In this document: one piece after another, positions 55,446 through 63,934 of the stretch
Layout of the letters: the number at the start of each line of letters is the position of its first letter
How positions within the stretch are numbered: position 1 is the stretch's first letter
Source of the DNA: Bog-473 sp963744935
GTDB lineage: Bacteria > Actinomycetota > Acidimicrobiia > Acidimicrobiales > RAAP-2
NCBI GenBank assembly: GCA_963744935.1
Contig: CAVUVM010000001.1
Span: 62,001-126,000, forward strand
Length of the DNA stretch: 64,000 nt
Direction of reading: 5' to 3'
The notes under the pieces: generated by a model
What the model saw: only the letters and a program-made list of their open reading frames with translations
The model's database searches: none
What the model was told of the DNA's origin: nothing
Translations under genes and position numbers: made by a program

Positions 55446-55524
55446 CGCACGTCGGCCTGGGAGGGCGAAGGCGTTCCGAATGGCAAGACTTGAGGCCATA
55501 GCCGGTATACGGGACGTTCCATCA

Positions 55525-55576
55525 TCGACCTTCTGAGTGCGCAGTCAGACGCTCGAGCCCGTTGAGCTACGAACGC
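55525..55576 (-). pseudogene. tRNA-Arg-like 5' remnant
   Basis: On the minus strand the 52 bases read as the 5' part of an actinobacterial tRNA-Arg(ACG): GTAGCTCAACGG in the D arm, GAGC, TCTGACT entering the anticodon arm and TCAGAAGGT leaving it. The anticodon loop is altered (GCGCAC instead of ACGGA), and there is no T arm or 3' acceptor half. It cannot be a functional tRNA. A decayed integration scar or gene fragment is likely. The rest of the gap 55446-55725 shows nothing else I recognise. Confidence 0.55.
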
Positions 55577-55725
55577 CGGAGTGAGGCGGTCCATCCCACT
55601 GGCGCGCATGAAGTACCGGCACCACGAGCTTCCAGACCGGTGTAGGCTTGCACTAAACAGTTGCCCTAGACCTCGGTGACCCAAGCAAGAGTCGGGTGTT
55701 ACTCGCTCGGCCAAGAAAGGGAGCC

Positions 55726-56700
55726 GTGTTGGGCACCGTCCTGGACACTCCCGCTGACCCGGTCTCGAAGCCGACGCCGTTCCTGTCAGTTGGCCGCATC
55801 GTCACTGCGCTGCTCGTCGCCGGTCCACTTCTTGGGTTTGCGTGTCTCCTGCCGTTCATCTCGGGCCACCTTCCGAACGTCAGCGACGTTGCGATCGCGG
55901 TGGTGCTGTACGTCTTCACCGGGTTTGGGATCTCGGTCGGCTTTCACCGGTTGCTGACGCACCGGAGCTTCAAGGCCAAGAGAGGCCTCAAGATCGTGTG
56001 CGCAGTGGCCGGCTCGATGGCCCTCGAGGGGTCGGCGATCAGCTGGGTGGCCATCCATCGCCGGCATCACATGTTCTCGGACCAGCCAGAAGACCCTCAC
56101 TCTCCGCACCGCTACGGACCCGGACCTGTCGGGACACTGAAGGGGTTCTTGTGGGCACATGTCGGCTGGCTGTTCGCCATGGACCCCACAGACACCAGGC
56201 GGTTCGCTCCGGACCTCCATCGGGACCGGGATTTCGTCGTGATCGATCGGCTGTTTCCGCTGTTGGCCGTTGCTTCCCTGGCTCTGCCCTTCTTCATCGG
56301 GTGGGGCCTGTCGGGAACCCTGTTCGGTGCGCTCAGCGCGCTCCTCTGGGCAGGTCTCGTGAGGATGGCGATCCTCCATCACGTCACATGGAGCATCAAC
56401 TCGGTCTGCCACTTGTGGGGAAGACGGCCGTTCGCAACCCACGACCAGAGCACGAATGTCGCAGTCCTCTCCCTCTTCTCCTTTGGGGAGAGCTGGCACA
56501 ACTTCCACCACGCCGCGCCATCCTCAGCCCGCCATGGCGTGTTGCCCCACCAGCACGACCTCTCGGCTCGATTGATCTCGTTCTTTGAGCGACTGGGATG
56601 GGTGACGAAAGTGCGCTGGCCGAATCCGGCTCAGATCGTCGCCCTCCTACAACCAGGACCCGTCGAAGAGGCGATGGCGCGCCGTCCGGTCGGGGTCTAA
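55726..56700 (+). CDS. Acyl-CoA/fatty-acid desaturase (membrane-bound, Delta-9 type)
   Basis: 324 residues from GTG 55726, with AAAGGGAG immediately upstream. The di-iron histidine boxes are all present: HRLLTH (about 77-82), HRRHH (about 113-117) and HNFHH near residue 258. Four membrane helices lie between. Inserts a cis double bond in acyl chains; needs an electron donor not encoded here. Cold or membrane-fluidity adaptation is the usual role. Confidence 0.9.
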   Translation: MLGTVLDTPADPVSKPTPFLSVGRIVTALLVAGPLLGFACLLPFISGHLPNVSDVAIAVVLYVFTGFGISVGFHRLLTHRSFKAKRGLKIVCAVAGSMALEGSAISWVAIHRRHHMFSDQPEDPHSPHRYGPGPVGTLKGFLWAHVGWLFAMDPTDTRRFAPDLHRDRDFVVIDRLFPLLAVASLALPFFIGWGLSGTLFGALSALLWAGLVRMAILHHVTWSINSVCHLWGRRPFATHDQSTNVAVLSLFSFGESWHNFHHAAPSSARHGVLPHQHDLSARLISFFERLGWVTKVRWPNPAQIVALLQPGPVEEAMARRPVGV

Positions 56701-56736
56701 GGAGCCCGACACGGGGGCAACCTGGAGCGGGACAAA

Positions 56737-57438
56737 GTGCTGAGCGTGGATGTGGCAGAACGGTTCTTGGCCGGAATCACCGACAGATCGGCTGACCGGG
56801 CTCCGAGCTTGGACCTCATCTGCCGGGTCTGTTGCGACGTACTCCCGATCACGATGGCATCGATGGTGCTGACGGGTGACCAGGGGGTCGAGGGGATCAC
56901 CGGGGCGTCCGACGCACTGGCAGCCGCCATCCAGAACGAGGAGTTCACTCTGGGTGAGGGCCCGGCGACCGACGTCCGCCGGCAGGGACGGCCGATCCTG
57001 GTCTCGGACCTGAGAGCTGTCACGAGCGACTGGCTGCGGTTCGTTCCGGCCATCACGCGGCTCGGCATCCGGGCCATGTACGCGATTCCTCTTCGGATCG
57101 GAGCGGTCGAGCTTGGCGTCCTGGTCCTCGGCGGCGCCGACCCCGGGGCCTTGGCCGGCCAGGAGCTCGCCGATTCGTTGGTTCTCGGAGATCTCATCAG
57201 TCGGCTGGTCCTCGATCTGCAGGCCGGGGTCACCTCGGAGTCGTTGGCGTGGGCACTTGACGCCACCGACTCCCGGGCGGTCGTGCACCAGGCCACTGGG
57301 ATGATCGCGGCCCAGCTCAACGTGGGGGTCGCCGAGGCGCTGGTCAGACTCCGAGCGAACGCCTTCGCAACAGATCACCCGATCGATCAGCTGGCCACCG
57401 AGGTCGTGGCTGGTCGGCGGCGTTTCGAGGAGCGGTAG
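56737..57438 (+). CDS. GAF-ANTAR domain protein (1)
   Basis: 233 residues. A GAF sensor domain (about 30-150, ALAAAIQNEEFTLGEGPATD and AIPLRIGAVELGVLVLGG) is followed by an ANTAR RNA-binding domain (about 180-228, VHQATGMIAAQLNVGVAEAL). ANTAR proteins bind paired-hexaloop RNA and prevent termination. A similar GAF-ANTAR gene follows 101 bases downstream. Confidence 0.88.
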   Translation: MLSVDVAERFLAGITDRSADRAPSLDLICRVCCDVLPITMASMVLTGDQGVEGITGASDALAAAIQNEEFTLGEGPATDVRRQGRPILVSDLRAVTSDWLRFVPAITRLGIRAMYAIPLRIGAVELGVLVLGGADPGALAGQELADSLVLGDLISRLVLDLQAGVTSESLAWALDATDSRAVVHQATGMIAAQLNVGVAEALVRLRANAFATDHPIDQLATEVVAGRRRFEER

Positions 57439-57539
57439 GCCGACCTGTCCGGGCCGCTCACCCACGGAGGGGCATGCGAGATAATTATTGCGTTCACAGA
57501 ACCCCCGGACCCTGCCCCGACGAGCCAGGAGCGTGACGT

Positions 57540-58304
57540 TTGGACAATCGAGACGAATGGCTTGCTCGGACCTTTGTCGAACTTGCCGACACCCTTGTGG
57601 CCGACTTCGACCTCATCGAGTTTCTCTCGATGCTGGCGGACCGCTGCGTGGAATTGCTCGACGCCGCCGAGGTCGGATTGGTCCTGGTCGGCCCGCGGGG
57701 ACTGCAAGTGATGGCCTCCTCGAGCGAGCGCATGAAGGTGACGGAACTGTTGGAGGTGCAGTTCGAGGAGGGTCCGTGCTTCGAGTGTGCTCGTGCGGGG
57801 CTCCCCGTCTTGAACCAGCGGCTCGCGTCGGTCGATGATCGATGGCCGCGCTTTGCCCCAATGGCCCGCGAGAGCGGCTTCCAGATGGTCCACGCGGTGC
57901 CATTGCGGCTCCGCGACGAGGTGATAGGGGCGATGAACGTGTTCGACATCTCGCTCCACGAGATGACGCTCACGGAATCGAATCTGCTCAGGGCCTTTGC
58001 TGACGCCGCCACGATCGGGATTCTCCAGGAACGGACCGTCAAGCAGCACAGCGATCTTTCAATCCAACTCCAGGGCGCTCTCAACTCCCGGATCGCAGTC
58101 GAGCAGGCGAAGGGGGTCGTCGCGGAACGGTTGAAGGTCGACATGGACACCGCGTTCGGAATGATCCGCAACCACGCCCGGAAACACAACATGCTGCTGA
58201 GTGCGGTCGCCGACGCTCTCGTTCGGGGCTCGCTCAGTGCGACCGAGCTCGCATCGGCATCGGAAGAACGGAGCGCGGACAGGGCGAAGGGGCGACCTGA
58301 CTGA
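57540..58304 (+). CDS. GAF-ANTAR domain protein (2)
   Basis: 254 residues from TTG 57540, with AGGAG upstream. GAF domain (about 15-160, EEGPCFECARAGLPV and AVPLRLRDEVIGAMNVFD) is followed by ANTAR (about 178-230, AVEQAKGVVAERLKVDMDTAF). Related to but distinct from the upstream copy; the pair may have arisen by duplication. Downstream targets are not visible. Confidence 0.87.
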   Translation: MDNRDEWLARTFVELADTLVADFDLIEFLSMLADRCVELLDAAEVGLVLVGPRGLQVMASSSERMKVTELLEVQFEEGPCFECARAGLPVLNQRLASVDDRWPRFAPMARESGFQMVHAVPLRLRDEVIGAMNVFDISLHEMTLTESNLLRAFADAATIGILQERTVKQHSDLSIQLQGALNSRIAVEQAKGVVAERLKVDMDTAFGMIRNHARKHNMLLSAVADALVRGSLSATELASASEERSADRAKGRPD

Positions 58305-58478
58305 TCGGCCGTGATGGATGACCAGCTCCCGTCCCGAGTGAGTGCTCGTGCCCAAGAGCCCAGTCCACGGCAGCACATTGCATCTCCAACCCTGAGAACG
58401 TGGAATTCCTTCGATCGATTCAGGGAAAATGCCCCACCCTGTGTCGGGAACGAACCAGAAGGCGATACGTTTGAGCGC

Positions 58479-59141
58479 GTGTGCTTCTCTCCCGAAGGCG
58501 ATCTTGTCGGGGGACTGGTGGTCACCGCTATCGGTATCGACGCGTACCGACACCTCCGCGGGCAGGACAACCACCTGTTGTTCGCGACCGTGCCGCTCGT
58601 ACTCGGAATTCATCAACTCGATGAATCGCTCGTTTGGTGGGGGCTCGAGGGACCTGTTCCGCACTCGCTCGGACGGTTCGCAATGTGGATCTACTTGGTG
58701 ATTGCCATGGTGGTCGTCCCCATCCTCGTGCCTCTCTCGATCTGGAAGCTTCAACCAACATCACCACGACGATGGGTCATCGCTCCCTTTCTCGGCCTCG
58801 GCATCATCGTGGCGACCATCCTGCTGATTACTATGTTGCGAGGGCCGGTCACCGTCAGCCTGGGCGCGCACCATCTCGCCTATAGCATCGGGCTCCGCCA
58901 TGGGATACTGATTATCGGCCTCTACGTGCTTGCGACGTGTGGATCGCTCCTCTGCTCGGGCTATCGGGACATTACGATCTTCGGCGTTGCCAATCTGATC
59001 GCAGTGGTCGTCTTGGCTCGACTCACCGCTGATGGATTTGCGTCGCTCTGGTGTGCCTACGCGGCACTTGCAGCCGGGTTCATCTCACTTCACATGCGCC
59101 TCGGGAGAGCGCACCGAGCGAAGCCCTACGCTCTGACCTAA
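58479..59141 (+). CDS. DUF6629 family membrane protein
   Basis: 220 residues from GTG 58479. The family almost always starts MCFSPEADL; here CFSPEGDLVGGLVVTAIGIDA follows the GTG directly, so I prefer this to GTG 58311. About seven helices are visible, with the conserved FGVHQLxES-like GIHQLDESLVWWGLEG. Function unknown. Base composition is visibly less GC-rich than genes to the left. Nothing was recognised in 58305-58478. Confidence 0.78.
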   Translation: MCFSPEGDLVGGLVVTAIGIDAYRHLRGQDNHLLFATVPLVLGIHQLDESLVWWGLEGPVPHSLGRFAMWIYLVIAMVVVPILVPLSIWKLQPTSPRRWVIAPFLGLGIIVATILLITMLRGPVTVSLGAHHLAYSIGLRHGILIIGLYVLATCGSLLCSGYRDITIFGVANLIAVVVLARLTADGFASLWCAYAALAAGFISLHMRLGRAHRAKPYALT

Positions 59142-59161
59142 GCCTGGTGAGCGACGGAAGC

Positions 59162-59186
59162 AACCCCCGATCTTCTGATCCGTAGT
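59162..59186 (-). other. tRNA-Arg anticodon/T-arm-like scar, candidate att site
   Basis: On the minus strand these 25 bases match the anticodon-to-T-arm part of tRNA-Arg(ACG) at 23 positions. They begin ACTACGGATCAGAAG and end GGGGGTT. After that the match fades. A second short piece, GATCAGAAGGTTG, lies on the plus strand at 59317-59329, at the AbiEii stop codon. The scar sits exactly between the DUF6629 gene and the defence island. Confidence 0.5.
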
Positions 59187-59318
59187 GGCTCCTGAGCCGT
59201 CCAGACCGTTGTACTCAGTGGCGTTCTGCCAGTTCAGAGTGGGTACCGGATCCAGACAGTCTGACCTGGTCGGCGCAGTTTCTCTCAAAAGATTGCCAAA
59301 GAGATTGCCAGACGGTGA

Positions 59319-60236
59319 TCAGAAGGTTGTCTCATTGCGCGATTTCGACTCGACCCATGTGCGCGAATCGCAAACCCATACTCCGACTGCGGTGTCGCGA
59401 AATAAAGGGTCGAGAAAGGTGCGGACCACGCCGAGCGCTTCGTCCAAAGTGCGCGCTGTGTCGAGGAGGGAACGGCGCGCCTCGGCCGCATACCCCCGCT
59501 CCCAGAGGATCCGATCGGGCACGTCGAAATGATCGGGGAGTGTTAGTTCCCGTCGCTCGAACTCTGAGCGCAGAGCGGCTGACTGTGCCTCCGCTGAAAC
59601 TGAGGCTGCGGTCACGATCGCCACCAGATCCACCAGGTCCCGGTAGCGCGTCGATGGTTGCTGGCCCTCACCGTGGCGTTCGTAGGTTGCGGCGATCTTG
59701 TCGGCAATGTGATCAACGAGTGGGTACGCTCGATAGCCGCGCTGCTCGACGTCGGGGATGACCCCTCGAGCCAACGGTGGGACGTCATCAGGCTGACCGG
59801 TCATCCGGAGATCGGAACCGACGATGTCAACGCGAAATTCCACCCACGTCGTGGCACCGATGACAGCATTCACCGGAAGACGGACGGCACTGGCGGCGAC
59901 CGGCGTGCCGCCCCCCACTTCGAATCGAAACCAGTCGCCAACATCGATTGCTGCCGCCTGGCGCAGCTCCTCCTCCGCCACCCCCCTCGCGACATCGCGG
60001 TAGAGGTCGATGTCGAGACTTCCGCGCACACCGATATCCCGGGCGAGCAGAGCGGTGGCACCTTTCACGATCCATCCATCGTCGATGAAATAGAGCCGCT
60101 CGATGAGTCGGTCGTAGGCAACCTGCCGTTGGAGCTGCTGCAATGACCATCGACCGTCTCTGGCCGCTGTCTTGAGCCGGTCCGTCAGAGCACGCCGAAA
60201 GGCGGCCGGGGTCGCGTAGCGATCCCCCGCACTCAT
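59319..60236 (-). CDS. AbiEii-type nucleotidyltransferase toxin
   Basis: 305 residues from ATG 60236, which overlaps the AbiEi stop by ATGA. The nucleotidyltransferase motif is IVKGATALLARDIGVRGSLDIDL (G-x12-18-GSxDID). DHIADKIAATYERH and STRYRDLVDLVAIV follow, as in AbiEii. Family members are toxins that modify tRNA with CTP or GTP, stopping growth. The partner AbiEi is upstream in the same operon. Confidence 0.9.
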   Translation of the reverse strand: MSAGDRYATPAAFRRALTDRLKTAARDGRWSLQQLQRQVAYDRLIERLYFIDDGWIVKGATALLARDIGVRGSLDIDLYRDVARGVAEEELRQAAAIDVGDWFRFEVGGGTPVAASAVRLPVNAVIGATTWVEFRVDIVGSDLRMTGQPDDVPPLARGVIPDVEQRGYRAYPLVDHIADKIAATYERHGEGQQPSTRYRDLVDLVAIVTAASVSAEAQSAALRSEFERRELTLPDHFDVPDRILWERGYAAEARRSLLDTARTLDEALGVVRTFLDPLFRDTAVGVWVCDSRTWVESKSRNETTF

Positions 60237-60940
60237 GTCGCCACCCCTGCAGTGCGAGCGACGTGGGCGCGTGCCTCGTCCATCCACCGATCTCTCTCGG
60301 GATTACCGGTCATGTCAAGGAACCATCGGAATAGCCCGAGACCGTCGCCCTTGCGGAGGCCGAACCGGGCGGCATGTGCTGCGAGGCTGTCGGCGAAGCT
60401 CCCCGGGTAGTCGTAGACGGACGAAATCGCATCGGCGATCAGCTGAGCCACCGCCTCCGGGTCCTCGTTGTCCCACAGGAGGTCCGATGCGATGCGCGAA
60501 GGCCTGGTGACCGGGAGACCACGCTGGCCGATCCATTCCCGATCCTCGAGGGGCCGCACGTGGATGCGTACGTCCGGTCGTCGGGTCTGCTTTCGCTTCG
60601 GCACGGTGAACTCGTGCCGGTCGGCCGGCAGGTGTCCCAGTCCGTAAAGAGATGCCGCCGACCGGTGCGAGACGACCCCCTCGTCCGCGGTCCGCGCCCA
60701 CGCGGGGACTCGTGGATCAAGCTGGAGCCAGGCCGCGCGTAGATCGAGGTGGTCGGGGATCGGTGCACCCACCAGCCGGTAGACCCCGGTCGCGACCCGT
60801 TCGAGACCCCCTCCCGGTGACGTGAGGCGCTCGAGCGTCGTCGAGCCGATTCCCTCATCCTCGATCTGCCGGCGGGTGAGGAGACCCCACTGTTCCTGGG
60901 CAAATTCCTGGAGCCGCGGTAGGGCTGACGGTCTGGGCAC
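60233..60940 (-). CDS. AbiEi-type antitoxin and autorepressor
   Basis: 235 residues from GTG 60940. The N-terminal wHTH reads AQEQWGLLTRRQIEDEGIGS then GVYRLVGAPI, the pattern of AbiEi antitoxins. The C-terminal antitoxin domain includes RPSRIASDLLWDNEDPEAVAQLI. The start lies 7 bases after a perfect TATAAT -10, so the mRNA may be leaderless. Two palindromes upstream fit the known negative autoregulation of the family through two inverted repeats. Confidence 0.88.
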   Translation of the reverse strand: MPRPSALPRLQEFAQEQWGLLTRRQIEDEGIGSTTLERLTSPGGGLERVATGVYRLVGAPIPDHLDLRAAWLQLDPRVPAWARTADEGVVSHRSAASLYGLGHLPADRHEFTVPKRKQTRRPDVRIHVRPLEDREWIGQRGLPVTRPSRIASDLLWDNEDPEAVAQLIADAISSVYDYPGSFADSLAAHAARFGLRKGDGLGLFRWFLDMTGNPERDRWMDEARAHVARTAGVAT

Positions 60941-60946
60941 TGCTTC

Positions 60947-61031
60947 ATTATACCCCTTATAGGGGGGTAATTGCAGTATTAGGAGGGCGATAGTGCTTCG
61001 GAATACCCCTTATAAGGGGGTTAATGCAGTA
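60947..61031 (-). promoter_or_regulatory. AbiE promoter with two near-identical palindromic operators
   Basis: TATAAT is at 60947-60952 on the minus strand. Repeat 1 (60950-60978) and repeat 2 (61003-61031) are direct 29-bp copies with 26 matches. Each contains a CCCCTTATA-GGGG palindrome; the second is perfect (CCCCTTATAAGGGG). Their starts are 53 bases apart, about five helical turns, so bound dimers would lie on the same face. The first site overlaps the -10 and spacer, so binding would repress. Confidence 0.75.
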
Positions 61032-61046
61032 GGCGCTGGCTGTCCG

Positions 61047-63434
61047 TCATACCAGCCCACTTGAAGGCATTCGAGCGCGCTTGTCTACCGGGAACCCCAG
61101 AGAGCTGTATGCAGGGAGGCGCTTGGCGTGCATGCGAGCGAGAACGGGGACATTGATATCGACGTAGTCGTGCACCTCGACCCGCGATTTTGATGCCGTA
61201 GGCCGAAGCACGCGCCCGACGTACTGGACGATTCGACCTTTGAATGCCAAGGGAAACGCAAGAAAGAGCGTGTCGAGTTGGGGGAAGTCGAATCCCTCTC
61301 CCAGAAAGCTCCCTGTTGCCAGCAGAACCAATCCACCCGCAGACGCCTTCGCCTGCATGTCTGCCGAGGCCGCCGCGCGAGCCTTCTTGCCCATCCCACC
61401 GCGCATCACGACAGATTCGATCCCGAGAGCCTGCACTTCGCGGCGGAGTCTTTCGAGGTGCTCAGTCCGTTGCGTCAACACCATGCAGTTTCGGCCGTAC
61501 CCGACAGCCGCTGCGATATCGCCACAGATCTGACGAGACCGCTCGTCATCCTCGACAATGGCGCTGAAGATCTCCTGGATCCCCACGTCGTCTGCAGGGG
61601 CCTGTTCGTGCTCGGTGACGTGCGTCACCAGGACCCGCTCGACCCTGAGATCCTCAGCCTCGTCACTGGTCATTCGATGACGCTCCGGGCCGCAGTACAT
61701 CGTGATGAGCTTCTCGAGGTGGTCTCGGCGATAAGGCGTCGCGGTTAATCCCAGCCAATGGCGCACCGCAATCTGCCGTACGACACGTTCGAAGGTGACT
61801 GCCGGAACGTGATGGCATTCATCGACGATCACCAATCCGTACCCGGAGGTGCTTTCCGCGAGATCCTCCCGACGGGCGAGGCTCTGCGCCATCGCGATAT
61901 CGATGACCCCCTTGGCCCGATTTCGTCCACCGCCGAACTGGCCGACCTCGTTAGCCCCCACGCCGAGGTGATCTCCGAGCCGCTCCCGCCATTGATCAAC
62001 AAGTGGCTGTCGGTCCACCACCACGAGCGTCGGGAGCCGGCGATGGGAGATGAGTGCACAGGCGATCACCGTCTTGCCTGAGCCCGGAGGAGCCACAAGG
62101 ACGCCGAGATCGTGGGGGATAAGCGCCTCCAGTGCTCGACCCTGGTGATCGGTGAGGTGTGCCTGCAAGGACACGTCGATCGGCTCGGGTGTTCCACACG
62201 CGTCCGTGACGGCGAGGCTGCTTCCGGCGTCTGCGACCATGCTCTTTGCCTGGTCCTGGATCCCGCGAGGGAGATGGAGGCGATCGATGGTCTCGCCGTA
62301 ACAGCGCAAGAAGCGAGGCGTGTTCCAGGTGGAGAACCGGAGCCGCTCCTTTTCGTAGTAGTCGGGGTTGTGGAGCGAGGCCAGATGCTTGAGCGCAGCC
62401 AGGAGAGCTGGCGGCACGCCGATGCGATCGATCTCGAGCATGGCGCCGGCGAAAGCGGGGATGACGTCGGGAGGTTTCTGATCGGCACTATCCCCCCGCG
62501 GGCGCCGATACCGAGCGTCGTCGGGGCCGGCGGCGACGGGTGCGAGCGTCCTCTCAAGTTGAAGCACAGCCTCAGGGGACATTCGAGGCACAGACGCCAA
62601 GAACGCCCATTGGTCCTCGTGCGGTTCGAGGGTTGCTGGATCGAGGAAGACGGTGGTGCCTTGCCGCCGGCACTCACCTTGGAGTGGAAGCGCGATCAGG
62701 TTCCCAAAGGACCCTTTCGGGACAAAGTCCTGTGTGGGGAACAGTCGGTCGTAGCTCGACAGATCCAGTTCCGCTCTGAACTCCATCGCCTCGCGGAGGA
62801 TGTGCACGCCGAGACGGCGAGCAGAGGAGGCTGACACCGGCCCAGAAAAGAAGATCCAGGTGTGCGCCCCGTCACCCGACCGCGATCGCTCGAGGGCCAC
62901 CGGTACCCCGATCGTTGCGGCGGCATCGAGGTAGGCCAGCGCATCGAGCACCCAGCCTTCTCCATCAAAATCACAGGCCAGCAGTCGGCACTCGTCGCCA
63001 CGGCGTAGTGGATAGAGGCCGAGGTGGCTCTCGCCACCGAGATGTGATTCGACCACTTCTTCGCTGAGCGGCACGTACTGGCGTCCGGGCCTCTTGGCGT
63101 TTGCCCAGCCGCCGATTACAGCGGGACTCCAGCCCGTCTTGCCGGTGCGAGCGCTTTCCCAGCGGAGCGCGTGCACATCGTCGCGTCCCAGAAATAAGGA
63201 ACGGAAGAGCGCGATTTTGAGCTCAGCCGGCGAGTTCTTGTCCACACTCGGATGGACATCCTTATGTTCGGACTCGACGAAGAGTGTTGGTTCCCACGGC
63301 CGCACGGTCTCCAGCCGGCTCGGTTGATCGAGGCCCAGCAGCGCACGGAGACGATCGTTCTCCGCCCGGATCGCTTCGATCTCGGCTTCGAGTGCACGGA
63401 TCTTGGGATCGTCGGAGTCGGTCACTTCGGACAT
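61047..63434 (-). CDS. TOTE-type archaeo-eukaryotic primase fused to SF2 helicase
   Basis: 795 residues from ATG 63434. A short coiled coil (about 10-33, ALEAEIEAIRAENDRLRALLG) is followed by the TOTE conflict-system AEP primase domain: ELKIALFRSLFLGRDDVHALRW, metal-binding ACDFDG (D155, D157), SRSGDGAHTWIFF (H191) and LFPTQDFVPKGSFGN. The SF2 helicase has Walker A APPGSGKT (about 448-455), DECHH (538-542), GLTATPYRRD and QYVGRVLRP. Family proteins belong to anti-element conflict systems and often come with a nuclease. The HNH gene is 38 bases upstream on the same strand. Confidence 0.9.
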   Translation of the reverse strand: MSEVTDSDDPKIRALEAEIEAIRAENDRLRALLGLDQPSRLETVRPWEPTLFVESEHKDVHPSVDKNSPAELKIALFRSLFLGRDDVHALRWESARTGKTGWSPAVIGGWANAKRPGRQYVPLSEEVVESHLGGESHLGLYPLRRGDECRLLACDFDGEGWVLDALAYLDAAATIGVPVALERSRSGDGAHTWIFFSGPVSASSARRLGVHILREAMEFRAELDLSSYDRLFPTQDFVPKGSFGNLIALPLQGECRRQGTTVFLDPATLEPHEDQWAFLASVPRMSPEAVLQLERTLAPVAAGPDDARYRRPRGDSADQKPPDVIPAFAGAMLEIDRIGVPPALLAALKHLASLHNPDYYEKERLRFSTWNTPRFLRCYGETIDRLHLPRGIQDQAKSMVADAGSSLAVTDACGTPEPIDVSLQAHLTDHQGRALEALIPHDLGVLVAPPGSGKTVIACALISHRRLPTLVVVDRQPLVDQWRERLGDHLGVGANEVGQFGGGRNRAKGVIDIAMAQSLARREDLAESTSGYGLVIVDECHHVPAVTFERVVRQIAVRHWLGLTATPYRRDHLEKLITMYCGPERHRMTSDEAEDLRVERVLVTHVTEHEQAPADDVGIQEIFSAIVEDDERSRQICGDIAAAVGYGRNCMVLTQRTEHLERLRREVQALGIESVVMRGGMGKKARAAASADMQAKASAGGLVLLATGSFLGEGFDFPQLDTLFLAFPLAFKGRIVQYVGRVLRPTASKSRVEVHDYVDINVPVLARMHAKRLPAYSSLGFPVDKRARMPSSGLV

Positions 63435-63472
63435 GAAGCGTCTAGCGGGCTTGAACCGCTGACCTCTGACGA

Positions 63473-63934
63473 CTACGAAGCACGTAGAAACTCCGCGTAT
63501 CGCTGCTCGAGGCGAATGGGTTCGGGTCTGGCTGCAGGATTGTGGGGTACGGCGATGAGCGACCCATGCATCTCCTGGAGGCCGTGTTTGAGCATGGGAC
63601 CATCCTCTTCGTCGAGCAGCTCTTGATTGATTCTGACCTCGTGCCCGGGGGTGATTCCGAGAAAGTTGCGATCGAACGCAGCATGGTGGATTTTGCACAG
63701 TGCCATCCCGTTGGTCACCACAGGATCGCCGTCGCCCTCGCCATCACCGATTATGTGAGCAGCGTCGAGCAACTCGGCATGTCGCAGCCGGCACACGGCG
63801 CAGTTTGAAGAATACGCATGGAGCTCGCGTTCGCGAAACATCGGCTGATGGAGTCGTTGTCTGGTCATTCTTGCGGCATAGACCTTTTCGGGACCGGTGA
63901 GCGTGGAGAGATCCACCGTCTGACCGAGTTGCAT
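63473..63934 (-). CDS. HNH endonuclease
   Basis: 153 residues from ATG 63934; a weak GGGGAT precedes it. CAVCRLRHAELLDAAHIIGDGEG and NGMALCKIHHAAFDRNFLGI form the HNH core: the DAAH metal His, Asn and C-terminal His, with the CxxC/CxxH zinc pairs. The N-terminal helices (TRQRLHQPMFRERELHAYS) may bind DNA. Similar to standalone HNH restriction-like nucleases. It likely cleaves DNA in concert with the primase-helicase. Nothing is seen from 63935 to the window end. Confidence 0.85.
   Translation of the reverse strand: MQLGQTVDLSTLTGPEKVYAARMTRQRLHQPMFRERELHAYSSNCAVCRLRHAELLDAAHIIGDGEGDGDPVVTNGMALCKIHHAAFDRNFLGITPGHEVRINQELLDEEDGPMLKHGLQEMHGSLIAVPHNPAARPEPIRLEQRYAEFLRAS

Noticed and set aside
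55525..55576. Functional tRNA gene
   Set aside because: No T arm or 3' acceptor half and the anticodon loop is eight bases long.
59290..59310. Direct repeat GATTGCCA as integrase arm sites
   Set aside because: Only two 8-base copies and no integrase in the window.
61244..62081. Plus-strand frames inside the primase-helicase gene
   Set aside because: Antisense shadows; the minus-strand protein has complete primase and helicase motifs.
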